64,000 nucleotides of DNA from CBDDKU01 sp965230375 (GTDB lineage: Bacteria > Bacteroidota > Bacteroidia > Flavobacteriales_D > Cryomorphaceae), in assembly GCA_965230375.1 (NCBI GenBank), contig CBDDKU010000012.1:124001-188000 (forward strand), given 5' to 3'. Within the stretch, counting starts at the first letter, position 1, and each line of letters opens with the position of its first letter. The notes beneath the pieces are model-generated. The model was not told the DNA's origin, made no database searches, and worked only from the letters and a program-made list of their open reading frames with translations. Positions 46,364 to 56,410 of this stretch are shown here, piece after piece. A program made the position numbers and the translations under genes.

Positions 46364-47410
46364 TTGACAAATAATAGTGCTCGAGTGAAAAACGGAATAC
46401 TTAAGGTATTAAAAGTTGCAGTCCCCATCTCATTGGGGATTTACCTTGTTGTAAAGATATACGGCGATTTGGATGGATCTCAACGCGATGCGCTATTCGA
46501 CTCGTTTCGGCAAGCAGATTACTTCTGGGTGATTGTGTCCTTTTTTATGGGCTTACTGAGCCATTTTATAAGAGGCTACCGGTGGAAGTACCAACTAGAT
46601 GCCATGGGCTATCCCACTCGACCAATCAACAATTTTATGGCGGTGATGATCGGGTACATCGTCAATATGGCACTGCCCCGAGTAGGTGAGCTGAGCCGAG
46701 CTGCTTCTATCAGCAAATTTGAACACATTCCCTTTCAGAAAAGCTTTGGATCGATCTTGTCGGAACGGGCACTGGATTTTATTCTACTGCTGATTATCAC
46801 GACCATCACCATCGTTCTGCAATACAGCCTGCTTCAAGATTACGCCGCCGAATTTCAAGCCGCAGCAGTGGGCTTTGTCGGGTCATGGACTTTCTGGGCT
46901 TTGATTGTGCTTGTCGTTCTGGGACTCTTTGGTCTTTTTGTTCTTTTCAAATACCGCGATCGGTTTTCATTTGTCAATAAATTGCTCGGTTTTGTAGCTG
47001 GGCTGGTAGAAGGGTTAAAGAGCATTGGATCAATGAAAAAATGGCCGCAATACATCATTGCAACGATCCTGATCTGGGCTTTGTATGTCGGGATGTTTTG
47101 GGTTTGTTTCTTTTCTCTTCCAGAAAGCTCGACACTTGGACCCGCTGCTATTTTTGCCGGGTTTATCATCGGTAGCTTCGCCATCGTCTTGATTCCCGGG
47201 GGCATTGGCGCTTTTCCAGTCGGAATAATGCAAGTACTTCTCCTCTATGGCCTCGCAGCCGAAACGGGGTTCGCACTTGGATGGATTATTTGGGTATCGC
47301 AAACCGCTATGGTGGTTTTGGTAGGTGGATTAGCTATGCTGGCCATGCCCATTTACAATAAAAAATTTCCACATGAGTCACTTGAACTACCTGCAGTCGA
47401 AAATTCATAG
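46364..47410 (+). CDS. Lysylphosphatidylglycerol synthase TM-region (UPF0104-type) membrane protein
   Basis: About 348 residues with eight hydrophobic segments. The motif LPRVGELSRAASISKFEHIPFQKSFGSILSERALDFILL (in parts) and VLIPGGIGAFPVG is typical of the LPG_synthase_TM flippase-like family. Without the catalytic lysyl-transferase domain it is not expected to make lysyl-PG; it may move or modify a lipid. The start is TTG 46364 or GTG 46385, both without an ATG. It follows panC by 8 nt and overlaps rfaE2 by 38 nt. Confidence 0.8.
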   Translation: MTNNSARVKNGILKVLKVAVPISLGIYLVVKIYGDLDGSQRDALFDSFRQADYFWVIVSFFMGLLSHFIRGYRWKYQLDAMGYPTRPINNFMAVMIGYIVNMALPRVGELSRAASISKFEHIPFQKSFGSILSERALDFILLLIITTITIVLQYSLLQDYAAEFQAAAVGFVGSWTFWALIVLVVLGLFGLFVLFKYRDRFSFVNKLLGFVAGLVEGLKSIGSMKKWPQYIIATILIWALYVGMFWVCFFSLPESSTLGPAAIFAGFIIGSFAIVLIPGGIGAFPVGIMQVLLLYGLAAETGFALGWIIWVSQTAMVVLVGGLAMLAMPIYNKKFPHESLELPAVENS

Positions 47411-47897
47411 CCAAGAGTCTATTCCATCCCTCATCGCGAAATGGAAGCTAAAAGGTCAGAAGGTCGTTTTCACAAATGGCGTATTTGATATCCTTCACAA
47501 AGGACACGTGACACTTTTGGCTGAGGCAAAAGAACTTGGCGACAAGCTCATTCTTGGACTCAATGCTGATGCATCAGTGCGCACCCTGGGCAAAGGGCCA
47601 GAAAGACCCATTAACGCAGAAGCAGATCGAGCCTTTGTACTCGCAGGGCTTTCATCGATTGATGCCATTGTCATATTTAGCGAACCGACTCCTTATGAAA
47701 TCATCAAGCTCATTGAGCCAGATGTGCTCGTAAAAGGTGGGGATTACAACCCCGAACAAACTGATTCAAACGCCAAAGACTACGTGGTAGGAAGTGACTT
47801 GCAGAAGGCGAGAAACGCCGAAACAGCAACGATTAATCTCGTGGATGGATACTCAACCACTTCTGTGGTTAAAAAGATGAAGCATGGCGAAAACTAA
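47373..47897 (+). CDS. rfaE2: D-glycero-beta-D-manno-heptose 1-phosphate adenylyltransferase
   Basis: Nucleotidyltransferase domain of the HldE type, activating heptose-1-P with ATP for ADP-heptose. 174 residues: FTNGVFDILHKGHV near residue 33 (HxGH motif), LNADASVRTLGKGPERP, and VLVKGGDYNPE. It lacks the N-terminal kinase domain of the E. coli bifunctional enzyme, as in many Bacteroidota. Overlaps the flippase-like gene by 38 nt and radA by 14 nt, so translation is coupled. Confidence 0.9.
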   Translation: MSHLNYLQSKIHSQESIPSLIAKWKLKGQKVVFTNGVFDILHKGHVTLLAEAKELGDKLILGLNADASVRTLGKGPERPINAEADRAFVLAGLSSIDAIVIFSEPTPYEIIKLIEPDVLVKGGDYNPEQTDSNAKDYVVGSDLQKARNAETATINLVDGYSTTSVVKKMKHGEN

Positions 47898-49242
47898 AAC
47901 GGTATTCTTCTGCAAGGAGTGTGGCAACGAGTATGCCAGATGGCAAGGAAAATGCGATGGGTGCGGTGCGTGGAATTCCTTAGTTGAAGAGAAGTTCACC
48001 AAATCCAAGGCCGACAATTCGTCCCCAAAAGTTCAAGCAGCGACACCTAAACCCGTAAGAATCTCTGAGATCGATACGGAAACGCAGCCGCGTCTGGCTT
48101 TGCAGGACGATGAACTAAACCGCGTCCTAGGTGGCGGAATGGTTCCGGGATCGCTCGTGCTTTTGGCTGGAGAGCCGGGCATTGGAAAATCGACTTTGTT
48201 GCTACAAGCTGCGATGCGCCATAAAGGAGGAAAGATTCTCTACGTTTCTGGAGAAGAGAGTAGCGAGCAAATTACCCAGCGCGCTCAACGCCTCGGGGCA
48301 CTCAATTCAGATTGCTATCTGATGACAGTGACCAACCCGGAGCAAATCATGGAAGAAGCCAAAGAACTCCAACCAGAGTTTGTCGTGATAGACTCTGTGC
48401 AGACACTCGATGCAGAGTGGCTCGACTCGGCTCCAGGCTCAATTAGCCAAATAAGAGAAAGCGCAGCCTCTCTCATGCGATTTGCAAAATCGGCGGGTAT
48501 CACCGTTTTTCTCATTGGACACATCACCAAAGAAGGAAGCATAGCCGGGCCTAAAATACTGGAGCACATGGTCGACACCGTATTGGTATTTGAAGGTGAT
48601 CAACAACAGTTATTCAGGCTACTAAGGGGTACAAAAAACCGATTTGGTTCCACCCACGAGCTCGGAATATACCGAATGGAAGAATCGGGCTTGTACGGTG
48701 TAGAAAACCCGTCAGAGCTTCTGTTTAACAACCGCACTGAAGACTTGAGCGGCTCAGCCGCTGCTGCCATTTTGGAAGGCATGCGCCCACTCATAATCGA
48801 AGTTCAGGCGCTTGTAAGTACTGCCGTTTATGGCACTCCACAGCGCAGCTCTACTGGATTTGATGTTCGAAGATTGCATATGCTTCTCGCCGTATTAGAG
48901 AAGCGGTGCGGATTCCGGCTGGGCGCAAAAGATGTTTTTCTCAATATAGCAGGTGGATTGAAGATAAACGATCCATCTATTGATCTGGCGGTTGCCGCTG
49001 CGATTCTTTCTTCTAGTGAAGACCTCACGATTCCATCAGATACCTGTTTCGCTGCAGAAATAGGATTGGCAGGAGAGATTCGTCCAATTGCCCACATAGA
49101 GCAGCGCATCAGTGAGGCGGGAAAACTGGGCTTCAAACGCATCTTCGTTTCAACCCAACAGCGTCTGAATCAAACGCCAAAAGGCATCGAGGTCATTGCC
49201 GTTGGCAAGATTCAGGATATGTTGCGCAATATGTTCGGTTAA
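47884..49242 (+). CDS. radA: DNA repair protein RadA
   Basis: RecA-related helicase for branch migration in recombination. 452 residues: zinc finger CKECG...CDGCG (residues 10-28), Walker A GEPGIGKSTL near residue 98, KNRFGSTHELGIY near 252 (the RadA signature), and a C-terminal Lon-like domain (GGLKINDPSIDLA). Convergent with the OmpA-like gene, overlapping by 4 nt. Confidence 0.97.
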   Translation: MAKTKTVFFCKECGNEYARWQGKCDGCGAWNSLVEEKFTKSKADNSSPKVQAATPKPVRISEIDTETQPRLALQDDELNRVLGGGMVPGSLVLLAGEPGIGKSTLLLQAAMRHKGGKILYVSGEESSEQITQRAQRLGALNSDCYLMTVTNPEQIMEEAKELQPEFVVIDSVQTLDAEWLDSAPGSISQIRESAASLMRFAKSAGITVFLIGHITKEGSIAGPKILEHMVDTVLVFEGDQQQLFRLLRGTKNRFGSTHELGIYRMEESGLYGVENPSELLFNNRTEDLSGSAAAAILEGMRPLIIEVQALVSTAVYGTPQRSSTGFDVRRLHMLLAVLEKRCGFRLGAKDVFLNIAGGLKINDPSIDLAVAAAILSSSEDLTIPSDTCFAAEIGLAGEIRPIAHIEQRISEAGKLGFKRIFVSTQQRLNQTPKGIEVIAVGKIQDMLRNMFG

Positions 49243-50204
49243 TTCTCGTCGATCAGCTGCATCAACTCCTCGAGGTCTGGCGTCAAGATCACCTCTATCC
49301 TTCTGTTCTTCGCTTTATCGCTCGGATCAACAGGAATGTACTGACTTCTTCCGGCAGCTGTAAGAATTTCGGGGCTTAACTCTGAATTGTCGAGCATGAG
49401 ATTTACAACTGATGTGGCTCTCAAAACGCTCAAATCCCAGTTGTTTCGTGGGTATGATTTGCTGTTGAATTCATCAGAGTCGGTGTGCCCTTCCACCATG
49501 ATATTCAGATCTTCCTCGTTTTCTATTGCTCTCGCCAGATTGATGATCGCCTGTTTTCCTTCTTTGTCTACTGTGGTACTCCCCGTAGCAAACAGGAGTT
49601 TGGCTTCCATACTCACGTATACTCTTCCACCACGCTGTTCTACGGTAAGGCCTTTTCCTTCAAATCCCACTAAGGCGTCTGCAACGCTTTGTCTCAAAGC
49701 ACCCATCACCGAGTCTTTTCGGTTTATAAGTGCGCGCATCTCATCGAGCTTGGCTTCGCGATCTTCAAGCTCTACTTCCTTTTGATTGAGTGCTTCTTCG
49801 AGCTGGTTTAGCGCATCTTCCTTAGCCTGAAGAGTCAGGCGCACCTGGTCGAGTTCTGCCATGAGTGTTTGCTTCTCAGCTTCAGTTCCCTCTCGCAAAC
49901 TCGTCGTTTTACTCAGAAGTTCGTCATTTAGAGCATTGATCTTGTCATACTGATTTCGAAGAATGCGAAGCGATGTTCCGAGCACGGCGGTATCACTTTC
50001 CAAGGCCTTTATTCTCCTTTCAGCGACTTCGTACTTTGTGTCAAACTCCTTAACCTCCGTTTCGAGAGCCATCATTTCCTTCTGCATGCGCTCCCTATCC
50101 TTTTCACATTCGGCTTGCTTGGCCTGTACATCAGTGAATTGTTTGTGCGGAACACAAGAACTTGCGATGGCCAATACGGCCAATATCATTGCGAATTTTC
50201 TCAT
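49239..50204 (-). CDS. OmpA-family lipoprotein with coiled coil
   Basis: 321 residues. Lipoprotein signal (hydrophobic segment, lipobox ASSC near residue 17), a long coiled coil (about 30-170), and an OmpA/MotB C-terminal domain (LLFATGSTTVDKEG, MVEGHTDSDEFNS with the NxxLSxxRA-type WDLSVLRA) that binds peptidoglycan. It should link the outer membrane to the wall. Transcribed alone. Confidence 0.92.
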   Translation of the reverse strand: MRKFAMILAVLAIASSCVPHKQFTDVQAKQAECEKDRERMQKEMMALETEVKEFDTKYEVAERRIKALESDTAVLGTSLRILRNQYDKINALNDELLSKTTSLREGTEAEKQTLMAELDQVRLTLQAKEDALNQLEEALNQKEVELEDREAKLDEMRALINRKDSVMGALRQSVADALVGFEGKGLTVEQRGGRVYVSMEAKLLFATGSTTVDKEGKQAIINLARAIENEEDLNIMVEGHTDSDEFNSKSYPRNNWDLSVLRATSVVNLMLDNSELSPEILTAAGRSQYIPVDPSDKAKNRRIEVILTPDLEELMQLIDEN

Positions 50205-50332
50205 TTCGAATTTGGTCTAATCGATATCTAATTAACCCTTTTACAAAAATCAAACCTTTTAGAAGGCGATTGATGAAATAGCCTAGATTTTGTTCACATG
50301 TCTGCTCTGAAAAGCCTTCAGAAAAGAATCGC

Positions 50333-52063
50333 TTATTCGTTCTCGAAATAGATCAAGCTCAGGTCAAGATCGCCTAAACCACCAACATTTAGGTTGGCGA
50401 TGTCTTTTTTGATCAGCCACACCCACTGCTCGTAGTAAAGAGGGACTACGGCCGCCTGGTCAATGATGATTTGGTCAGCCTTTTGACAAAGCTCCATGCG
50501 AAACTTCTTATTTGGCTCCCGAAGAGAAGCCTCATAGATCTCGTCAAACTTTGGGTCATTGAATCGAACCGTATTCAGGTATGACGCCTTTTCATTTCCT
50601 TCTGGAACCAGTTTTCCGTGGAAGAGTTTAAGGAAGTTTTCCGGGTCAGGGTAGTCTCCAATCCATCCATCTCGCCAGAATCTCACCTGGCCATTCTCGA
50701 CATTCTCGTAGTGAGATGCCTTCGTCAACACAGACAGCTCAACGGTTAGCCCTAGATTTTCCGTCAACATTCGCTGAACGGCTTCCGCCACCTTAATTGT
50801 TTGGCCACCATCATTTACCTGCAAAGTCAGCACTGGAAACTCTTTTTCAGGACCAAACCCTGCTTCAGCCAGCAGAGCTCTTGCAGAGTCGGGGTTGTAG
50901 CTCAGAGCCTTTACATTCTGAGCTTCATATCCAGGCATCGAAGGGGGAATGAATCCATAGTCAGCGGGAATACCGTAGCCCAATAAAATACTATCGACGA
51001 GAAAGTTGCGATCTATAGCATGGTACACGGCTTTGCGAACACGGACATCTCCAAAGATCTCGTCATTGTGCTGAAATCCGTAATACTCCACACGCATCCC
51101 GGGCACAGAGACCATAGAGAAATCTGCAGATTGCTGGATGGCTTCTTCTTTTAAGCGCGAAACCTGGCTGTAAGGCACCGAAAAGATGAGATCGAGATTT
51201 CCATTTTCAAAATGTTCCAATTGCCGCATCTCACTTTGAACGAAGTTGCACCGTATTGCATCCAGATATGGAAGCGTATTGCCGTGCTCATCCTTTCGCC
51301 AGTAGTTCTTGTTCCGCTCAAAAATGACTACTTCATTCATTTTGATCGTTCTCGGTACAAAAGGACCAGTTCCAACGCACCAAACATCAAGCTCATCTTG
51401 ATATTGATAAATCTCCTTTGGAAAAATCCAACAAGCGGGATGAGTTAGAATAGAGATGAAAGTCGGAGCGATATGCTCTAGCTCAAACTGAACGGTATAC
51501 TCATCAATGGCTGATATACCCAGCGGGCCTTCGCCGCCGTTTTCGTAGTATGCATTTCCGCCTTTAATCAGGTCTAGTATAAGCGCATAGTTTTGATTGA
51601 ACTTTGATGGTGTACAAAGCTTCTGGAAGCAGAACACCACATCATCAGCTTTCACCTCCCGCCCTTTGCTGTCGGGAAATATGCGGTCGTTGTGGAAATA
51701 AACCCCTTCGCGCAATTTGAAGGTATATATACGGCCATCATCACTGATCTCGTAAGATTCTGCCAGAACTGTTTGGATCTCTTGAGTCTCAGGGTCAATA
51801 GATACGAGTCCTTCATACACCTGACGCATCAAATCATTAGAAGCCGCATCGATGATGTTGTGAGGGAAAATACTTCGAGCCTCTTGCCCAATATTCATCT
51901 TCAAGACCCCACCGTAGTTCACACCACCTTTACCTTCTCGGTAGTTTCGCTCGGGAGCATTTTCTGGCCCACCGCACGACGACCATACAATAATAGCCCC
52001 AAGAAAAAGGGTGTAAGAAATAGCACGTACTAACCTTGAAGAATAAGTAGAGTTACAAGTCAT
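50333..52063 (-). CDS. ABC-type peptide (or nickel) substrate-binding lipoprotein
   Basis: 576-residue SBP_bac_5 family protein with lipobox WSSC near residue 30. SBP signatures: AESYEISDDGRIYTFKLREGVYFHND near residue 105 and RKAVYHAIDRNFLVD. It delivers short peptides to an ABC permease that is not in this window, so the transport system is split or located elsewhere. It lies 6 nt after xth, in the same operon; the functional link is unclear. Confidence 0.9.
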   Translation of the reverse strand: MTCNSTYSSRLVRAISYTLFLGAIIVWSSCGGPENAPERNYREGKGGVNYGGVLKMNIGQEARSIFPHNIIDAASNDLMRQVYEGLVSIDPETQEIQTVLAESYEISDDGRIYTFKLREGVYFHNDRIFPDSKGREVKADDVVFCFQKLCTPSKFNQNYALILDLIKGGNAYYENGGEGPLGISAIDEYTVQFELEHIAPTFISILTHPACWIFPKEIYQYQDELDVWCVGTGPFVPRTIKMNEVVIFERNKNYWRKDEHGNTLPYLDAIRCNFVQSEMRQLEHFENGNLDLIFSVPYSQVSRLKEEAIQQSADFSMVSVPGMRVEYYGFQHNDEIFGDVRVRKAVYHAIDRNFLVDSILLGYGIPADYGFIPPSMPGYEAQNVKALSYNPDSARALLAEAGFGPEKEFPVLTLQVNDGGQTIKVAEAVQRMLTENLGLTVELSVLTKASHYENVENGQVRFWRDGWIGDYPDPENFLKLFHGKLVPEGNEKASYLNTVRFNDPKFDEIYEASLREPNKKFRMELCQKADQIIIDQAAVVPLYYEQWVWLIKKDIANLNVGGLGDLDLSLIYFENE

Positions 52064-52069
52064 ATAGTC

Positions 52070-52837
52070 TCAGTTCAACTCGACTAATATAGGGCAATGA
52101 TCACTATGGATTACCTCTGATAGTATGTCAGCATTTGACAATTGATCGTTCAAATCTTTCGATACCATGTGATAGTCAATCCGCCAACCCAGATTTTTCT
52201 TTCTTGCGCTGAATCGATACGTCCACCAGGTGTAGTTTCCTCCTTCATCGTGAAATTTCCTGTAGGTATCAACGAAGCCCGTTTCGATAAACTCGTCGAC
52301 CCAGGCTCTTTCTTCCGGTAGAAATCCGCTTGAATTCTTGTTCGAAACTGGATTGTGAATGTCGATGGCTTTGTGACAAATATTGTAGTCGCCAGAAATC
52401 AACAGCTTGGGGCGAGATTTCAACAGCTCTTGAGCATAGTCCTTGAAATCCTTCAGAAATTCCATCTTAAACGCTTGTCTTTCTTCTCCCGAGCTACCAG
52501 ATGGAAAGTACGTACTCATTATGGATAAGTCTCCGAAGTCTGCGCGAATTACACGCCCTTCTCGATCGTACTTTTCTATTCCACATCCATATTCTACATG
52601 GTCTGGGTCGACCTTTGTGAAAATGGCCACTCCCGAATACCCCTTCTTTTCGGCGCTGTGAATGAATGATTTGTAACCTAGCTCTTCGAATGCAGCTACA
52701 TCAATCTGGTCGGGTTGTGCCTTGGTTTCTTGTACCAAGAATACATCGGGATTTTCCTCTGACAACCACGATAATAGACCTTTTCCCATGGCCGCTCTGA
52801 TTCCATTCAAATTGTAGGATATAATTTTTAGCTTCAA
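52070..52837 (-). CDS. xth: Exodeoxyribonuclease III
   Basis: AP endonuclease/3'-5' exonuclease of base-excision repair. 255 residues: ISYNLNGIRAA at the start, VFLVQETKAQ near residue 33, SGDYNICHKAIDIHNP near 148, WRIDYHMVS and SDHCPILVE at the end. The start is a TTG (52835-52837); there is no ATG at the conserved N-terminus. Divergent from the 1175-residue outer-membrane gene, 40 nt away. Confidence 0.96.
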   Translation of the reverse strand: MKLKIISYNLNGIRAAMGKGLLSWLSEENPDVFLVQETKAQPDQIDVAAFEELGYKSFIHSAEKKGYSGVAIFTKVDPDHVEYGCGIEKYDREGRVIRADFGDLSIMSTYFPSGSSGEERQAFKMEFLKDFKDYAQELLKSRPKLLISGDYNICHKAIDIHNPVSNKNSSGFLPEERAWVDEFIETGFVDTYRKFHDEGGNYTWWTYRFSARKKNLGWRIDYHMVSKDLNDQLSNADILSEVIHSDHCPILVELN

Positions 52838-52877
52838 AACACGTATAGTTATAGCTTGCGCCGTTAATTGAATTCAT

Positions 52878-55800
52878 TTGATCAATCCCAAAATTAACAG
52901 AAACCATACACCAGAAACCAATGGGTGGAAACACCTTTTGCCGGTATGCCTGTTCATTGGGATTATCTTGCTGTTTGCTCCTCATTCGCAGGCCCAGGAG
53001 CTGAGTAATCTCCGAAACGGAAAGATCAAGATTAGCCAAGACTCTATTCGGATCGATACCCTCAGCATTGTGGAAGCCTCTTTCTTTCTGACAGATCGCG
53101 AGGGCAATACCATTCCCGACTCCCTTTACAGCCTCGACCCAGTCACAAGCACACTCGTGTGGCACGGTGCAGATCTTAGCGACTCTCTCACTTATTCATA
53201 CCGCACCTTTCCCATAGATTTTTCTGAAGAGCGAAGCCTGAGGTCAACGGAAATGATCCAGCCCGAAGAAGAGTACTTTATAGCTCCCACTACTTATGAG
53301 AGCAGAAGCACATCGCCTATCATGTTTGAGTCAACTAGGCTCAATAAGACTGGGAGCATCTCAAGAGGTGTTGGCTTTGGAAACAATCAAGACCTCACGG
53401 TAAATAGCACCCTGAGTTTGCAGATGAATGGGCAGCTGACTGACAAGGTCAACATTCTGGCATCGATTACTGATGACAATATCCCCATCCAACCCGAAGG
53501 AAATACCGCCCAGCTCCAAGAGTTTGATCAAGTTTACATCCAGCTCTACGACGACAAGTCTCGGCTTACTGCGGGAGACTTTATTCTGCGGAAACCTCGA
53601 GGGTACTTCACCAATTACTTCAAGCGGGCGCAAGGAGCTTCATTCGAGACCAAGCTACCCATGGGCAAGGAAAATCAGTTGACCTTTTTCACTGAAACAA
53701 GTGCCGCCATTTCTAAAGGAAAATTTGCACGAAACATCATTCAAGGTCAGGAAGGAAATCAGGGGCCATATCGGTTGACGGGGAATGAAGACGAGTTCTT
53801 CATCGTAATACTGGCTGGTACGGAGAAGGTCTTTATCGATGGGCGCGAATTAAAACGGGGTCAAGAAAACGACTATGTGATCGACTATAACACAGCTGAG
53901 ATCACATTTACAGCCAAACAGCTTATCAATAAAGACAAGCGGATAGGTGTGGAGTTTCAATACTCAGATGCGAACTACGTGCGAACCCTTGCCCAGACAA
54001 GCACGGGTATTGAATCAGAAAAGTTTTCGGCTTATATCAACTTTTACTCTGAGCAAGATGCCAAGAATCAGCCATTGCAACAAGACCTGAGCGATGACGA
54101 TAAGCGGATTCTCGACGCAGTCGGCGATAATATTGAAATGGCTGTAGCACCTAGTTTTTCGATAGAAGAAGAGTACAGCAACGACATCATTCTCTACGCG
54201 CTTACAGACTCTCTTGGGTACGACAGTGTTTTCGTCAGGATTAACGAACCCACCGAAACTATGTATACTGTGAATTTTAGCGAAGTGGGCCAGGGCCAGG
54301 GAGACTACATTCAGGAAGGGTTTGATGCAACGGGGAGAATTTTTGTCTGGGTGCCCCCCGATACTATCAACAACGTCATTGTCAGAAATGGAAATTACGC
54401 GCCAATTCGACGATTGGTCTCACCCAAGCGAAATCAAGTGCTCATGGCTGGCGGTACATACAAGTTTTCAGAGCGAACATCGGCTTCCCTCGAAGCGGGC
54501 TTCAGCAATCAGGACGTCAACACCTTCTCTTCTATCGGGAATGATGACAACCTCAGCCACGCACTTAGAGCCGATCTTGAACACAGACAACCATTGGGTA
54601 AAGGAGAGAATGCGCCAGAACTCGGGATTACGGGGTCGCTGGAGTCTATCGGAGATAATTTTCGACCTATTGAGCCCTACCGCTCTGTTGAGTTTAATCG
54701 GAACTGGAACATTGACGATTCCCTAAACTTCAAAGCTCAAAACATCTTTTCTGGTGGATTGAGTCTGAGCGGCAAAAAGAAGTACAGAGTGAATTACCTT
54801 TTTGACAGATACGACATTAGCGACTTCTACACAGGTACCCGAAACTCCCTAACGGGAAATGTAAATCTTCGCGGGTTCGATGCCCAGTTCATTGGAAGTA
54901 TTACAGAAACCGATGGAATCAATAAAACGCGGTTTTCAAGGCATAAAATGAAGATCGAAAAGACGCTTTGGTTCACTAAGATTGGTTTTCAAGATGAGCA
55001 AGAGACCAACAGGCGCTTCGACTCTGACAGTGACAGCTTATCCATAAACGCCTACAAGTTTTACGACTGGAAAACCTATTTGACCAACAAGGACTCATCG
55101 AAGATCGGGTATGAGATCTTTTATCGCGAGCGTGTCGACTATGGATCTGAGCTCAACGATTACAGCGAGTCGACTGCTGCGAAGCACTACGGGGCGGAGA
55201 TTCGCTATACACAGAATCCACGGAATCAAATCACCGCAAACATATCGAACAGGGAGCTTAGAATAGTAAATGACGAACTCACCGATCAAGCTCCTGAGAG
55301 CACCCTTTTGGGGAGGCTAGATCATGTGATGAGATTGGCCAAAAACAGCATCACATCCAACATCTACTACGAAATTGGTTCTGGATTAGAGCGGCGACAA
55401 GAATACATTTATGTACTCGACCCCACTGGCCAAGGGGCATATACCTGGATTGATTACAACAACGATGGCATCAAAGACCTCAACGAGTTTGAGTTAGCAC
55501 GACCAGAAGATGGCGACAGGTATATTCGCGTTTTCACGCCAACCGACAACTACGAGCGTGCTTATTCCAACCAATACTCTCACAGTATTCAAATCAACCC
55601 AGGGGTATTGTGGTCGAGGGAAGAAGGAATAAAGCGGCTACTGGCTCGTTTTAGCAACCAAACAGCATTCCGAGTTCAGCGTAAAACGCGTCAGGAAGAT
55701 GGCGCCAATCGCTTCAATCCCTTTGTTGAATCTGTAGGAGACTCTATTCTGATCTCTCAATCGTCGAGCATTCGCAACACTATTTTCTTCAATAGGAGCA

Positions 55801-56405
55801 GCAGCAAGTTTGGTTTGGACTACACCTACAGCAACCAGTTTTCTAAAAGCCCACTGACCACAGGTTTTGAAGAAAGAAAAAACCGAAGCCATCTCTTTCG
55901 AGTGCGCTACAACTTTACGGCCAAGTACGGGCTGATTATCGAGCAGGAATTTGGAAGCCGCGAAAGTTTATCGGATGTAATCACGGGTAGAAATTACTTC
56001 CTGGATATCATTAAGGCTAAACCAACATTCTCATACCAGCCGAATACCGCCTTCAGACTGAGTCTATCTGGAACTTATACCAACAAGCAAAATGATGAGC
56101 AGTTTGGTGGAGAGACAGCCGAGCTCTATGATTTTGGGTTGGAAACCAGATTCAGCAAGGTCGAAGCGGGAACCATGTTTGCCCAAATCAACTACATCTC
56201 CATTTCATACGATGGCCAGGCTAACAACAGCTTGACATACGAAATGCTAGATGGTCTTCAGAATGGCGAAAACATCACCTGGGGTGCCGGTGTTCAGCGA
56301 AATATAGGACGAAACCTACAGATGAGCCTGAGCTACAACGGTCGGAAATCAGAAGATATCAAGGCTATTCACACAGGAAGTGTTCAGGTGAGAGCCTTTT
56401 TCTAG
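52878..56405 (+). CDS. Large outer-membrane-type protein of unknown function (1175 residues)
   Basis: Not a named family. A hydrophobic signal (about residues 19-40, ending HSQAQ) and a long, beta-rich body suggest an outer-membrane barrel or a surface protein. Conserved-looking stretches are SGSISRGVGFGNNQDLTVNSTL (in part), NNIPIQPEGN and FDQVYIQLYD; C-terminal residues end in an aromatic (VRAFF), as in barrels. The start is TTG 52878: the codon three back is TGA, and the next TTG (52936) would leave the signal without positive charges. No sorting domain. Not SprA, which is much longer and differs. Confidence 0.75.
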   Translation: MINPKINRNHTPETNGWKHLLPVCLFIGIILLFAPHSQAQELSNLRNGKIKISQDSIRIDTLSIVEASFFLTDREGNTIPDSLYSLDPVTSTLVWHGADLSDSLTYSYRTFPIDFSEERSLRSTEMIQPEEEYFIAPTTYESRSTSPIMFESTRLNKTGSISRGVGFGNNQDLTVNSTLSLQMNGQLTDKVNILASITDDNIPIQPEGNTAQLQEFDQVYIQLYDDKSRLTAGDFILRKPRGYFTNYFKRAQGASFETKLPMGKENQLTFFTETSAAISKGKFARNIIQGQEGNQGPYRLTGNEDEFFIVILAGTEKVFIDGRELKRGQENDYVIDYNTAEITFTAKQLINKDKRIGVEFQYSDANYVRTLAQTSTGIESEKFSAYINFYSEQDAKNQPLQQDLSDDDKRILDAVGDNIEMAVAPSFSIEEEYSNDIILYALTDSLGYDSVFVRINEPTETMYTVNFSEVGQGQGDYIQEGFDATGRIFVWVPPDTINNVIVRNGNYAPIRRLVSPKRNQVLMAGGTYKFSERTSASLEAGFSNQDVNTFSSIGNDDNLSHALRADLEHRQPLGKGENAPELGITGSLESIGDNFRPIEPYRSVEFNRNWNIDDSLNFKAQNIFSGGLSLSGKKKYRVNYLFDRYDISDFYTGTRNSLTGNVNLRGFDAQFIGSITETDGINKTRFSRHKMKIEKTLWFTKIGFQDEQETNRRFDSDSDSLSINAYKFYDWKTYLTNKDSSKIGYEIFYRERVDYGSELNDYSESTAAKHYGAEIRYTQNPRNQITANISNRELRIVNDELTDQAPESTLLGRLDHVMRLAKNSITSNIYYEIGSGLERRQEYIYVLDPTGQGAYTWIDYNNDGIKDLNEFELARPEDGDRYIRVFTPTDNYERAYSNQYSHSIQINPGVLWSREEGIKRLLARFSNQTAFRVQRKTRQEDGANRFNPFVESVGDSILISQSSSIRNTIFFNRSSSKFGLDYTYSNQFSKSPLTTGFEERKNRSHLFRVRYNFTAKYGLIIEQEFGSRESLSDVITGRNYFLDIIKAKPTFSYQPNTAFRLSLSGTYTNKQNDEQFGGETAELYDFGLETRFSKVEAGTMFAQINYISISYDGQANNSLTYEMLDGLQNGENITWGAGVQRNIGRNLQMSLSYNGRKSEDIKAIHTGSVQVRAFF

Positions 56406-56410
56406 AGAGA

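Noticed and set aside
52878..56405. Identification as the type IX translocon SprA
   Set aside because: Length of 1175 residues is about half of SprA, and the sequence does not show its conserved regions.
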